The notes under the pieces are model-generated. The model was not told where the DNA came from. It worked only from the letters and a program-made list of their open reading frames with translations, and searched no databases. Of a stretch of 64,000 nt of DNA, positions 43,302 through 51,654 are shown piece by piece. Position 1 is the first letter of the stretch, and each line of letters begins with the position of its first letter. Both the position numbers and the translations under genes were made by a program. The stretch comes from Candidatus Caccalectryoclostridium excrementigallinarum (GTDB lineage Bacteria > Bacillota > Clostridia > Christensenellales > UBA3700): the NCBI GenBank assembly GCA_018714485.1, contig DVNJ01000001.1:62001-126000 (forward strand). Direction: 5' to 3'.

Positions 43302-43609
43302 TTGTTATCCTCCTTTTCGCCACTTTCGCTCACCGCCTTATATTCTCCCCTTTCCGCGATCAAAAAGCCGCAGGGCGTCAGCGTCACGCCTCCGCCGCTC
43401 AAGGCGGCAAAGGGGACGGTCAAACTCTTTTCTTCTTTTTTTTCGTATTCTCCCCCACCGTAGACAAAGCCGAGAGATACCTTGCAATAGGGAATGACGA
43501 CGACGTCCTTGTCGAGCCTCACGGGTTCGCCGAGAATATTCCCTCCGCCCGAGAGCTTTTTTAAGTTCTCGAACGTTACACCCATAATATCCATAATATT
43601 TTCATGCAT
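43253..43609 (-). CDS. ytfJ: GerW/YtfJ-family sporulation protein
   Basis: A 118-residue GerW-family protein. The core reads GVTFENLKKLSGGGNILGEP, then VVIPYCKVSLGFVYGGGEY, matching YtfJ, a protein needed for normal spore germination in Bacillus. The ATG at 43609 has an AAAGGAG site; the ORF-track start is too long. It follows a DUF2953 (YtfI) gene, the same pair as in Bacillus, with an 8-base overlap, and overlaps dacF by 49 bases. Confidence 0.9.
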   Translation of the reverse strand: MHENIMDIMGVTFENLKKLSGGGNILGEPVRLDKDVVVIPYCKVSLGFVYGGGEYEKKEEKSLTVPFAALSGGGVTLTPCGFLIAERGEYKAVSESGEKEDNKWLNLAKAVFNAMKKS

Positions 43610-44201
43610 ATCTTTTTTCTCCTTTACCCAACTTCTCTCCTCTTTTCGTCCTGCTCCCAAGCAGCATAAACATAGCTCGAATGACAACTCCCCAACCCGC
43701 GACCACGCGCAAGTTTATCTTTACGTTCTCCGAACCGAAGTCCGGTTTGACGGCGATCTTCATCTCCCGCGCGTCGACATAGCGTTCTATCGCCGCTTTG
43801 AGCGCGTTCGATGCGAAAACACAGCCCGCGGCGGTCACGGCGGCGGGACCTATGCCCGCCGCCGCGTTCACGCTCAAGCTCCGAACTTTCAGCCTTTTAT
43901 GCGCGCCGCGAGTTTTTTGAGGCTCTTTTTCACCTTTTTTCCCGTTTTCTTCATTCTTGTCACCTTTTTTCTTTATTTTCAGCGGACGCAGCCCGCCTCC
44001 GTTGAATGCGTAATACAATCTGCCGTCGCTCTCGAAGAGCTTTACGCGCGCCGCAAGCACGCCCATGACCGTCAATGTCGCCGCGCCGCACCCGCGTGCG
44101 GGATCCGCGCTTATCTGTAAGCAAAATCCCGCGCATAAGATCGCCGCGAGAAATGCGGCAAGCAGTACGGCGGCGCCCGCCGCCCACCATAAAAATATCA
44201 T
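43602..44201 (-). CDS. ytfI: DUF2953 (YtfI-like) membrane protein
   Basis: A 199-residue protein with one N-terminal membrane segment (WWAAGAAVLLAAFLAAILCAG), a Lys/Glu-rich insert (KIKKKGDKNEENGKKGEKE), and a C-terminal block AVKPDFGSENVKINLRVVAG typical of DUF2953. The pairing with the ytfJ gene supports the identification. The ORF-track start is a TTG; I use ATG 44201, which lacks a clear Shine-Dalgarno. Function is unknown. Confidence 0.82.
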   Translation of the reverse strand: MIFLWWAAGAAVLLAAFLAAILCAGFCLQISADPARGCGAATLTVMGVLAARVKLFESDGRLYYAFNGGGLRPLKIKKKGDKNEENGKKGEKEPQKTRGAHKRLKVRSLSVNAAAGIGPAAVTAAGCVFASNALKAAIERYVDAREMKIAVKPDFGSENVKINLRVVAGWGVVIRAMFMLLGSRTKRGEKLGKGEKRYA

Positions 44202-44234
44202 GTGCTTATTTTGTGGAGATAATATCAAATTATG

Positions 44235-44255
44235 AAAAAGGCGGGTCGCCCCGCC
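44235..44255 (-). terminator. Terminator of lysA-M50-scpA-scpB
   Basis: Stem GGCGGG/CCCGCC with a 4-base loop and a five-T run on the minus strand, about 70 bases after the scpB stop. Confidence 0.85.
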
Positions 44256-44323
44256 GTTTAATTATTCTATATGTCGAAAATCGTCGCAATAACGCCTATT
44301 TGACCGATCGTTTTCTCAAACTC

Positions 44324-45217
44324 TCATTCTTCATCATCATCGTCTTCGTCGAAAAATTCTTCGTCCTCGAAATCGTTCCCCGTGTCGATATCTTCCTCTT
44401 CGATCTCGTCCTCAGTCTCTTCGTCCGCGACCTCTTCGCGGTCGTTCTCCGCGACATCCTCGCCTTCGGCAATATCCGCAGCCGCCTCGCCGCTCACATA
44501 TTCGACGTCTTCGCCCTTGAGGAAGTCGGGAAGCTCCTCGTCCTCGGCGAGCAGCTTGTCCAGCTGTTTCTCCTCGGCGTTGAGCGCGTCCGTGCCCTCA
44601 TCGTCCGCGCCATAGACCTCGCCCGTGAAATCGTCGGCGAGATCCACTTCCCTGAACAGTTCTTCGCGCTTGACGTTGTATGTACCCAGCTCGGCAAGAC
44701 GCTTCATCACGTCCTTGTAATCGGGCAGGTCGTTGAGATTGCGCAAGCCGAATCTGCGCAAAAACTCGTTGGTCGTGACATAGAGCCACGGGCGCCCGGG
44801 CGTATTGCGGTGACCGCTCACGCGTATAAGTCCCGCGCGCGTCAAAGTGGTGAGCGCATAGTCTGCGCTCGTGTTGCCCCTGATCTCCTCGATCTCGCCG
44901 CGCGTTATGGGCTGCTTGTAAGCTATGATGGCGAGAACTTGCAAAAGCGTGTCCGAAAGCGCCTTTTGACGAATGGGACGCAAGACGTCCGAGACAACTT
45001 CGCCATAGGCGGGATTGGACGTGAACTGCACATAATCGTTAAATTCGACGAGCAAAATGCCTCTATCGCCCTTATATCGCTGCATCAGGGCGCGAATGGC
45101 GTCGTTGAGCTGCTTGCGGGTGACGCCCTCGAGCTTGTCCAAGATCTCCTTGCGCTTTATCTCCGTGCCGGCGGAAAAGATTATCGCTTCCACGGTTTGA
45201 ATCAGGTTTTCCATCAC
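44324..45217 (-). CDS. scpB: Segregation and condensation protein ScpB with acidic tail
   Basis: ScpB joins ScpA and Smc in bacterial condensin. The first ~185 residues are the tandem winged-helix core (MENLIQTVEAIIFSAG, TLLQVLAIIAYKQPITRGEI, GHRNTPGRPWLYVTTNEFL). The last ~110 residues are an extremely acidic Glu/Asp tail ending FEDEEFFDEDDDDEE, absent from typical ScpB of about 190-200 residues. The start ATGATG overlaps the scpA stop. Confidence 0.94.
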   Translation of the reverse strand: MMENLIQTVEAIIFSAGTEIKRKEILDKLEGVTRKQLNDAIRALMQRYKGDRGILLVEFNDYVQFTSNPAYGEVVSDVLRPIRQKALSDTLLQVLAIIAYKQPITRGEIEEIRGNTSADYALTTLTRAGLIRVSGHRNTPGRPWLYVTTNEFLRRFGLRNLNDLPDYKDVMKRLAELGTYNVKREELFREVDLADDFTGEVYGADDEGTDALNAEEKQLDKLLAEDEELPDFLKGEDVEYVSGEAAADIAEGEDVAENDREEVADEETEDEIEEEDIDTGNDFEDEEFFDEDDDDEE

Positions 45218-46035
45218 TCGTCCTCCTCGGTCGTCGCAAGCTGACGCATATCTGCTTTTTCTATGTCGAAATTCTCGTCGAGCCTGATATAGATCTCGCC
45301 GAAAAGCTCCTTCTGTTCGGCTTTCGCCACCTGCTTTTTCATCAATTCGAGCAGCGCAGAAAAAGTGGCGATAACTTCGCTCTTGTCGAAAACCGAAGTG
45401 AAAAGCTCGGAAAATTCCACGCTCTTTTTTTCCGCGAGCACGGTCGTTATGTAGACTATCTTTTCCGCGACCGTATAAGTGTCGCGCGCTATCTTTTTCG
45501 TTGAAGTCTTTCTGTCCTCGTCGCTGAAATTGAACAATATTTTGCCGTATGCGTCGATAAGGCTGTCCAAATTAAAGCTCTTGATGACGATCTTCGCGTC
45601 CTCGTCCGTATAAACAGGCTCGCGCGTGAAACGATTGGTCGTCTCCAAGGATCGTAGCTGCAACGACTGTTGCTTGAAGATCTCATATAAGCGCAGCTGA
45701 AATTCCAGCCTTTCGCGCGGATCTTCCTGCCATTCGTCGCCGTCGTCCATAAAGGCTTCTTCTTCCGCGGGCGGCAGCACGGAACGGGACTTTATCTCCA
45801 AAAGCGTCGCCGCCATCGCCAAAAAGTCCGCCGCAACGTCCATGTCGAGCGTGTCTATCTCGCGCATATATTCCATATACTGTCCCGTTATCTCCGAGAT
45901 GGGGAAGTTGTCTATCTGATATTCCCCTTCGACGATGAGCGTATAAAGCAGCGCGATCGGACCCTCGAATTCAAATTCCGAGAGCGAAAATTTCAGCTTG
46001 TCGCTCGCATGATATTCAAAAGCCTGCGCCGCCAT
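45214..46035 (-). CDS. scpA: Segregation and condensation protein ScpA
   Basis: ScpA is the kleisin that bridges Smc heads. The 273 residues show the N-terminal Smc-binding helix region (FEGPIALLYTLIVEGEYQID), TDLDMDVAADFLAMAATLLEIKS-type sequence and a C-terminal winged helix (VEFSELFTSVFDKSEVIATF). The ATG at 46035 overlaps the upstream stop by one base (TGATG) and has a GGGAGG site. It is coupled to scpB by ATGA. Confidence 0.95.
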   Translation of the reverse strand: MAAQAFEYHASDKLKFSLSEFEFEGPIALLYTLIVEGEYQIDNFPISEITGQYMEYMREIDTLDMDVAADFLAMAATLLEIKSRSVLPPAEEEAFMDDGDEWQEDPRERLEFQLRLYEIFKQQSLQLRSLETTNRFTREPVYTDEDAKIVIKSFNLDSLIDAYGKILFNFSDEDRKTSTKKIARDTYTVAEKIVYITTVLAEKKSVEFSELFTSVFDKSEVIATFSALLELMKKQVAKAEQKELFGEIYIRLDENFDIEKADMRQLATTEEDE

Positions 46036-46802
46036 CACGCCCCTCCCACGATAGCGCTCTGCACTACCTCGATCAGATCGATGAAAAGCCCCTGCCAACG
46101 CGAGAAGATGTCGATGTTCACGCCGATGTAACTCGCGATATATCCGAACACGGTGAATATCAAAATAACGCCTATGAGCAGAAAATTGCCGTAACGATAG
46201 TTAAATCTCACAAAGGCGTTGTCGGGCTTTGCCAGCGTTTCCACCACGCGGAAACCGTCGAGCGGATAAAGCGGCACGAGATTGAAGAGAAAGAGCGTCA
46301 TGTTGACGGTTACGCCGTATGTGCACCAATAATAGAAAAAGCGGTAGGCGTTGTAAGCGGCGGCGGGCTGAGTATATATGCCCACGCCGTTTGCCGTGGC
46401 GACCAGCGTACCCGAAGAGGCGAAGATAGCCGTCAGCGCGCAGAGCGAGACAAAGGCGATGAGCGCCATGATGAGATTTGCGGTGACGCCCGCGAGCGCG
46501 GTCGTGAGCATGCCTTTTTTGTAATTGCGGAAATTGCGCGAATCCACGGGTACGGGTTTTGCCCAACCGAAGCCCACGACGAGCATCATGATCGTGCCGA
46601 GAATGTCGAAATGCTTGCGCGGATCGAGCGTGAGCCTGCCCGCGAGTTTCGCCGTAAAGTCGCCGTTGAGATACGCCACCCAGCCGTGCGCCAACTCGTG
46701 CATCATGATGGCGGGCAATATGGTCAAAATGAGCGCCAAAAGCATGAGCAGCGCGCCCGCCCAATCAGATCTCAATCCGTTTATGACTTGATATATCAGC
46801 AC
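46035..46802 (-). CDS. Site-2 protease-like M50 membrane metallopeptidase
   Basis: A 255-residue polytopic membrane protein of the M50 family (YwhC-like). The zinc motif is HELAHGWVA near residue 35, and the second metal site reads NLVPLYPLDGFRV, a variant of NPDG. About five to six membrane helices are present. The gene is commonly found next to scpA in Clostridia; the substrate is unknown. It begins 3 bases after the lysA stop. Confidence 0.88.
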   Translation of the reverse strand: MLIYQVINGLRSDWAGALLMLLALILTILPAIMMHELAHGWVAYLNGDFTAKLAGRLTLDPRKHFDILGTIMMLVVGFGWAKPVPVDSRNFRNYKKGMLTTALAGVTANLIMALIAFVSLCALTAIFASSGTLVATANGVGIYTQPAAAYNAYRFFYYWCTYGVTVNMTLFLFNLVPLYPLDGFRVVETLAKPDNAFVRFNYRYGNFLLIGVILIFTVFGYIASYIGVNIDIFSRWQGLFIDLIEVVQSAIVGGA

Positions 46803-46805
46803 TTT

Positions 46806-48122
46806 TTACTCCGTTTGAGGGATCGCGTCCAGCCGCGCGATGTCCTCATAAGTCTGCGGCTTTACGGCATAACCGCTCTTGCCTCCGCGCACGAAGACGA
46901 CGGGCGGCACGGCGTTGCGGTTATAATTGCTCGCCATGGAATAGCAATATGCGCCCGTGGTGAAAACGGCGATGAGATCTCCCCTCTTCGCCTCGGGCAG
47001 GCATATATCCTTTATTATTATATCCCCGCTCTCGCAGCACTTGCCCGCGATAGAAACTTTTTCTTTCGCTTCATCATTTGCCCTGTTTGCCAGAATAGCT
47101 TCGTATTTTGCTTCATAGAGCGCGGGGCGGATATTGTCCGTCATACCTCCGTCGACCGCGACATATTTTCTCACGCCGGGAATATCCTTGACGGCGCCGA
47201 CGGAATAGAGCGTAACGCCCGCTTCGCCCACGACGGCGCGCCCCGGTTCGATGACGAAAAAGGGCTTTTTCAGATTTTTACGTTCCACGCATTCGCACAA
47301 AGTGCGGGTGAGCAGGCTGACATAGTCGCAATATTCGTCCACGTTGTATTTGGGATCCTCTTCCGTGTAATGAACGCCGAAGCCGCCGCCCATATTGAGC
47401 GTTTCGACCTCGATGCCCTCGCCCGCCAGCTCGCGCATATAATCGGTCATCACGTCCACGGCGAGCGCAAAAGCGGAACGGTCGAAGATCTGCGAACCGA
47501 TATGGCAATGCAGTCCGGAAAAATGCAAGTTCTTGCGCGACAAAACGTCTTTTATCGCCGCCGTCGCCGCGCCGCTGCTCACGGAAAATCCGAACTTGGA
47601 ATCCACTTTCGCCGTCTGGATATAAGAATGCGTATGCGCTTCCACGCCGGGATTCACCCTCACGAGCACATTTTGCACCCTCTCGAAGCGCCGCGCAAGC
47701 GTGTCTATCCTTTCCGCATCGTCGGCGGCGTCGATGACTATCGTGCCTACGCCCGTGCGCATGGCAAGCTCGAGTTCGCCGTCCGTCTTGTTGTTGCCGT
47801 GAAAGAACGCTCCGCTCATGTCAAAGCCGACGCTCGCGGCGGTATAGATCTCTCCGCCCGAGACCACGTCGATGAAGGTCTTTTCCTGCTTCATCACGTT
47901 GTAGATCGCCTTGCAGGAAAAAGCCTTGGACGCATAAGCCATATTGCCGCTGCCGTATGTCTTTTCTATCGTCTGCTTAAAGGCGCGGCAGACGGAACGG
48001 ACATACTCTTCGTCCATGACGTAAAGCGGAGTCCCGTATTGCCTTGCCAGCTCGACGCAGTCGCAGCCGCCTATTTCCAAGTGCCCTGCCGCATTTATTT
48101 TCATCGTATCTCTGTAATTCAT
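46806..48122 (-). CDS. lysA: Diaminopimelate decarboxylase
   Basis: LysA converts meso-DAP to L-lysine. The 438 residues carry the PLP lysine in NMAYASKAFSCKAI near residue 63, HCHIGSQIFD, GGGFGVHYTEED, EPGRAVVGEAG and the active-site CESGDII block. The ATG at 48122 has a GCAGG site; the ORF-track start is a GTG three codons earlier. It heads the lysA-M50-scpA-scpB unit and fits the DAP-type MurE in this window. Confidence 0.95.
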   Translation of the reverse strand: MNYRDTMKINAAGHLEIGGCDCVELARQYGTPLYVMDEEYVRSVCRAFKQTIEKTYGSGNMAYASKAFSCKAIYNVMKQEKTFIDVVSGGEIYTAASVGFDMSGAFFHGNNKTDGELELAMRTGVGTIVIDAADDAERIDTLARRFERVQNVLVRVNPGVEAHTHSYIQTAKVDSKFGFSVSSGAATAAIKDVLSRKNLHFSGLHCHIGSQIFDRSAFALAVDVMTDYMRELAGEGIEVETLNMGGGFGVHYTEEDPKYNVDEYCDYVSLLTRTLCECVERKNLKKPFFVIEPGRAVVGEAGVTLYSVGAVKDIPGVRKYVAVDGGMTDNIRPALYEAKYEAILANRANDEAKEKVSIAGKCCESGDIIIKDICLPEAKRGDLIAVFTTGAYCYSMASNYNRNAVPPVVFVRGGKSGYAVKPQTYEDIARLDAIPQTE

Positions 48123-48150
48123 TTTCTTCACCTGCTCGTAAATTAAAGTT

Positions 48151-48180
48151 ATTATATCATACGCCCGCCCGCCTTGTCAA
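48151..48180 (-). promoter_or_regulatory. Promoter of lysA operon
   Basis: Minus strand TTGACA-N18-TATAAT, with the -10 about 29 bases upstream of the ATG. Confidence 0.85.
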
Positions 48181-48237
48181 AATATTGCCCGCGCGCATTT
48201 TATATATTTTTGTAAAGAGCGCCGCCTTCCCTCATTG

Positions 48238-48267
48238 TTGACACAGATATTCATATTATGTTATCAT
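48238..48267 (+). promoter_or_regulatory. Promoter of the WYL regulator
   Basis: TTGACA-N18-TATCAT on the plus strand, about 48 bases before the ATG. Confidence 0.65.
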
Positions 48268-48315
48268 TATCTTATCAAAATCAAAAGCTGAAGCGCTTTG
48301 GCGCGGGAGGAAAAT

Positions 48316-49233
48316 ATGCTCGACAAACTTCTTTCTATGACCATAGACTTGATCAGTCACGAAAAGACGACGGCGGGAGCGATCGCCGCACGCCTTGAAC
48401 TTTCCGTGCGCACGGTCTATCGCTACTTGGACGTTTTGAGCGCCGCGGGCATTCCCGTCTATACGCAGAAAGGGCGCGGCGGCGGCATCATGGTAGGAAG
48501 CGAATTCAGGCTCCCCGCGACTTTTCTCACCCGCGAAGAGCTGGACATGACCATCGCCGCCCTCTCCGAGCAAAAAGACCTCAACGCCGCCGTTTCCGCG
48601 CGCGACAAGCTCCTGACGATGAAAAAGCGCCGCCCCGCGGACGTGACGCAATATTATAACGAAAGCTTCGTTGTGGAAAACAGCGACGCGAACAGCAACG
48701 CCGCACTCGCCGACAAGATAAACACCATCGTCGAGAGCAAGCGCAATCGCCGCACGCTGCGCATTTGTTACCATAGCTATTCGGGCGAAAAGACGACGCG
48801 CGACATAGACCCTTATTATCTCGTCTATCACGACGGCAGCTGGTACGTCAACGCCTTTTGCCATTTGCGCAAGCAGATGCGCCTTTTCAAGATCGCGCGC
48901 ATCACTCACCTCACCTATACGGGCGGCGTCTTCCTGCCCGTGAGCAAGCAGAAAACTTACACTTTCGATCTCGAACCGCGCCCGCAGCAGACCGACTTGG
49001 TCATGACCGTAACGCCCGAGGGCAGATACGAAGCGGAGGATTGGCTGGGCGTGGAAAACGTCAAGCCCGCCGAAGACGGCGTCAACTTCCTCGCCGCGGG
49101 GAGCGTCCCCGTCAATGAGGAAACTTTCGCCAAAATAGTCAAATTCGGCAAAAACGCCAAGGTGATCTCTCCAGCGTCCGTGAGGGACGCCGTCAAGAAA
49201 ATGTGCCTTTCCTGCCTCGAAGTCAACGGCTGA
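48316..49233 (+). CDS. HTH/WYL-domain transcriptional regulator (YafY family)
   Basis: A 305-residue regulator. The N-terminal winged HTH reads TTAGAIAARLELSVRTVYRYLD. The middle WYL domain has the sensor stretch DIDPYYLVYHDGSWYVNAFC, in which the usual W-Y-L triad appears as W-Y-V. A C-terminal WCX-like extension follows. WYL domains bind ligands such as nucleotides or ssDNA. The ATG at 48316 has a GGGAGG site. No target operon is adjacent, as its neighbours are divergent or convergent. Confidence 0.9.
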   Translation: MLDKLLSMTIDLISHEKTTAGAIAARLELSVRTVYRYLDVLSAAGIPVYTQKGRGGGIMVGSEFRLPATFLTREELDMTIAALSEQKDLNAAVSARDKLLTMKKRRPADVTQYYNESFVVENSDANSNAALADKINTIVESKRNRRTLRICYHSYSGEKTTRDIDPYYLVYHDGSWYVNAFCHLRKQMRLFKIARITHLTYTGGVFLPVSKQKTYTFDLEPRPQQTDLVMTVTPEGRYEAEDWLGVENVKPAEDGVNFLAAGSVPVNEETFAKIVKFGKNAKVISPASVRDAVKKMCLSCLEVNG

Positions 49234-49250
49234 GTCGGCAGATAAACGAA

Positions 49251-49276
49251 AAAAAGACGGCGCGAGCCGTCTTTTT
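49251..49276. terminator. Bidirectional terminator between the WYL gene and icd
   Basis: Stem AAAAAGACGGC/GCCGTCTTTTT with a GCGA loop. A and T tracts on both sides let it serve both converging genes. Confidence 0.92.
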
Positions 49277-49295
49277 TATCACTTTACCGCTTTTG

Positions 49296-50495
49296 TCAAA
49301 GCTTTTCGGCTATCTTTTTGATGAAGTCTTCCGTGTTGAGCTTGACGGCAGGCTTGTCGCTTTCAAAGAGCGGCACGAGGTCGCCCGTCATGAAACCGCT
49401 CTCGATCGTCTCGATCGTCGCCTTCTCGAGCTTTTCGGCAAATTCGACGAGAGGCGCGTTTTTATCCAACTCTCCCCTCTTGCGCAAAGCGCCCGACCAG
49501 GCGAAGATGGTGGCGACGGGATTGGTGGAAGTGGTTTCGCCTTTGAGATATTTGTAATAATGGCGGGTGACAGTTCCGTGCGCGGCTTCGTATTCGTAAT
49601 TGCCGTCGGGGGAAACGAGCACGGACGTCATCATGGCGAGCGAGCCGTAAGCGGTGGCGACCATGTCGCTCATCACGTCGCCGTCGTAATTCTTGCAAGC
49701 CCAGATAAAGCCGCCGCTCGAACGCATGACGCGCGCCACGGCGTCGTCGATGAGCGTATAGAAATATTCTATGCCCGCCTTTTCGAACTTTTCCTTATAT
49801 TCGTTTTCGTAGATCTCGGCAAAGATGTCCTTAAAGGTGTGGTCGTAAGTCTTGGAGATGGTGTCCTTGGTGGCGAACCATACGTCCTGCCTGACGTCGA
49901 GCGCGTAATTGAAGCAGCAGCGCGCGAAGCTCGCGATGCTCTTTTCGGTGTTATGCATGCCGAGCACAATGCCGCCGCTTGCGGAAAAATCGAAGATCTC
50001 GATCTCGCGCCTGCCCTTTTCGTCTTCGATCACGAGCTTTGCCTTTCCGCCCTTGCTCACCTTGCTCTCCACGTCGCGGTAGATGTCGCCGTAAGCATGC
50101 CTTGCCATGGTGATGGGGCTTGTCCAGCCGGGAACGTAAGGCTTGATGCCCTTGACGAGAATGGGCGCGCGGAAGACCGTTCCGTCCAAGACCGCCCTGA
50201 TCGTGCCGTTGGGGCTTTTCCACATACAGGAAAGGTTATATTCCTCCACGCGCTGGGCGTTGGGGGTTATCGTGGCGCATTTCACGCCGACGCCGTATTT
50301 TTTGATAGCTAAGGCGGCTTGCGTCGTCACTTCGTCCTTGGTCTCTTCGCGGTGGACAAGTCCGAGGTCGTAATACTCGCAGTTCAATTCCACATAGGGC
50401 TTTATCAGAATGTCTTTGATCTGCTGCCAGATGACGCGGGTCATCTCGTCGCCGTCCATTTCCACGAGCGGAACGCTCATTTTGATCTTTTCCAT
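49296..50495 (-). CDS. icd: NADP-dependent isocitrate dehydrogenase, eukaryotic-like type
   Basis: It converts isocitrate to 2-oxoglutarate with NADPH formation. The 399 residues align with the type II (eukaryotic IDH1/2-like) class rather than the E. coli class: VEMDGDEMTRVIWQ at the start, ATITPNAQRVEEYNL, SPNGTIRAVLDGTVFRAPI, and the metal-binding aspartates in ACKNYDGDVMSDMVA. EAAHGTVTRHY marks the NADP site. A GGAG site and its own promoter inside the ddl 3' end precede it. Confidence 0.95.
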   Translation of the reverse strand: MEKIKMSVPLVEMDGDEMTRVIWQQIKDILIKPYVELNCEYYDLGLVHREETKDEVTTQAALAIKKYGVGVKCATITPNAQRVEEYNLSCMWKSPNGTIRAVLDGTVFRAPILVKGIKPYVPGWTSPITMARHAYGDIYRDVESKVSKGGKAKLVIEDEKGRREIEIFDFSASGGIVLGMHNTEKSIASFARCCFNYALDVRQDVWFATKDTISKTYDHTFKDIFAEIYENEYKEKFEKAGIEYFYTLIDDAVARVMRSSGGFIWACKNYDGDVMSDMVATAYGSLAMMTSVLVSPDGNYEYEAAHGTVTRHYYKYLKGETTSTNPVATIFAWSGALRKRGELDKNAPLVEFAEKLEKATIETIESGFMTGDLVPLFESDKPAVKLNTEDFIKKIAEKL

Positions 50496-50525
50496 AGTTG
50501 TCTCCGTAAATTTGATACAGACAAT

Positions 50526-50554
50526 ATTATATATGTCCGCCGCCCGTTTTGCAA
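50526..50554 (-). promoter_or_regulatory. Promoter of icd, inside the ddl 3' end
   Basis: Minus strand TTGCAA-N17-TATAAT, with the -35 in the last codons of ddl. Confidence 0.8.
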
Positions 50555-51642
50555 GCGTTTACGCCTTGAGAATAAAGCCTGAGCACGTTTGAGGAAAATT
50601 CGCCGCGCCGCTCCCCCGTGTCCGCGCATGCCTCTTCGATGAGAATGTCCATCAACCGACAGCCGTCTATGCCCTTGTCCGTGAAGAGATAATCCGCGAG
50701 CGAGCCGGGAACGGTGTTGGCTTCGTTGAGATATATCTTCCCGCCTTTGTCGATGAGAAAGTCAAAGCGCACCACTCCCCTCATTTCCAGCTCCTTATAG
50801 GCAGTTGCTGCGGCGTTTTGCACGGCGGCGCAGCTTTCTTCCGATAACTTCGCGGGAAACTCCCTGCCGCACGCGCTCATCTTGCCGCCCGAGAGATATT
50901 TGTCCTCATAGGTCAGTATCTCGCTCCTGCTCAGCGGTCTTTCGGGCGAAGAGACGATGATCTCGCCGCGGCTTTTGACGCAGGCGCAGTTGATCTCGGT
51001 GAAATCTTCCAGCGCGCGCTCGATGAGTACGAGCGGATCGAACTCAAACGCGACCGCGAGCGCTTCGTCAAGCTCGCTTTCGCTGCGCGCCACGCCTATG
51101 CCTATGGACGAGCCTTGACGCGCGGGCTTGACGATGACGGGATAACCTATCTCTTTTGCGTATGCGTGCGCCTGCTCTTCGCCGCCGCGCTCCACCTTTG
51201 CCGCCGAAAGCACGTCTATGCCCAAAGAGGCGAAAACGCTCTTTGAAGTTATCTTGTTCATGCAGACGGCGGACGCCTCCACCCCGGGCGAGGTATAAGG
51301 AATGCCGCAAAGCTGCAAAAAGCCCTGCAAGACGCCGTTTTCCCCTTCGGCGCCGTGAGCGCAGATGAGCGCGCAGTCTATCTTCGCTATCCTGCGAACG
51401 AAACTCCCGCCCCGACAAAGATCTCTGCCCCTGAAAAATACGGGCGCGCCGATGATTTTTTCCGTGATATATGTCTGTATGTCCTCGGCATTATGCGGCA
51501 TGAGCATGCCGCCGCTCTCTTTGAGCATGACGGGATATATCTCGTATTTCGTTTTATCGAGCTTTTCCATTGCCTGCAACGCCGTTATCACGGAAACGTC
51601 TCTTTCGCACGAGCTTCCGCCATAGATCACCGCAATATTCAT
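50527..51642 (-). CDS. ddl: D-alanine--D-alanine ligase
   Basis: Ddl makes the D-Ala-D-Ala dipeptide that MurF adds. The 371 residues start IAVIYGGSSCERDVSVITA and contain GYPVIVKPARQGSSIGIGVA (ATP grasp), RFDFLIDKGGKIYLNEANTVPGSL (metal and ligand residues). The active-site residue between Lys and Leu positions that separates D-Ala from D-Lac ligases is best judged by alignment. It lies 12 bases after murF in the same direction, a functional pair. Confidence 0.94.
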   Translation of the reverse strand: MNIAVIYGGSSCERDVSVITALQAMEKLDKTKYEIYPVMLKESGGMLMPHNAEDIQTYITEKIIGAPVFFRGRDLCRGGSFVRRIAKIDCALICAHGAEGENGVLQGFLQLCGIPYTSPGVEASAVCMNKITSKSVFASLGIDVLSAAKVERGGEEQAHAYAKEIGYPVIVKPARQGSSIGIGVARSESELDEALAVAFEFDPLVLIERALEDFTEINCACVKSRGEIIVSSPERPLSRSEILTYEDKYLSGGKMSACGREFPAKLSEESCAAVQNAAATAYKELEMRGVVRFDFLIDKGGKIYLNEANTVPGSLADYLFTDKGIDGCRLMDILIEEACADTGERRGEFSSNVLRLYSQGVNACKTGGGHI

Positions 51643-51654
51643 AGTTCCCTCCCG

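Noticed and set aside
46611-48146. 511-codon plus-strand open frame opposite lysA
   Set aside because: Shadow of lysA and the M50 gene; no domain visible.
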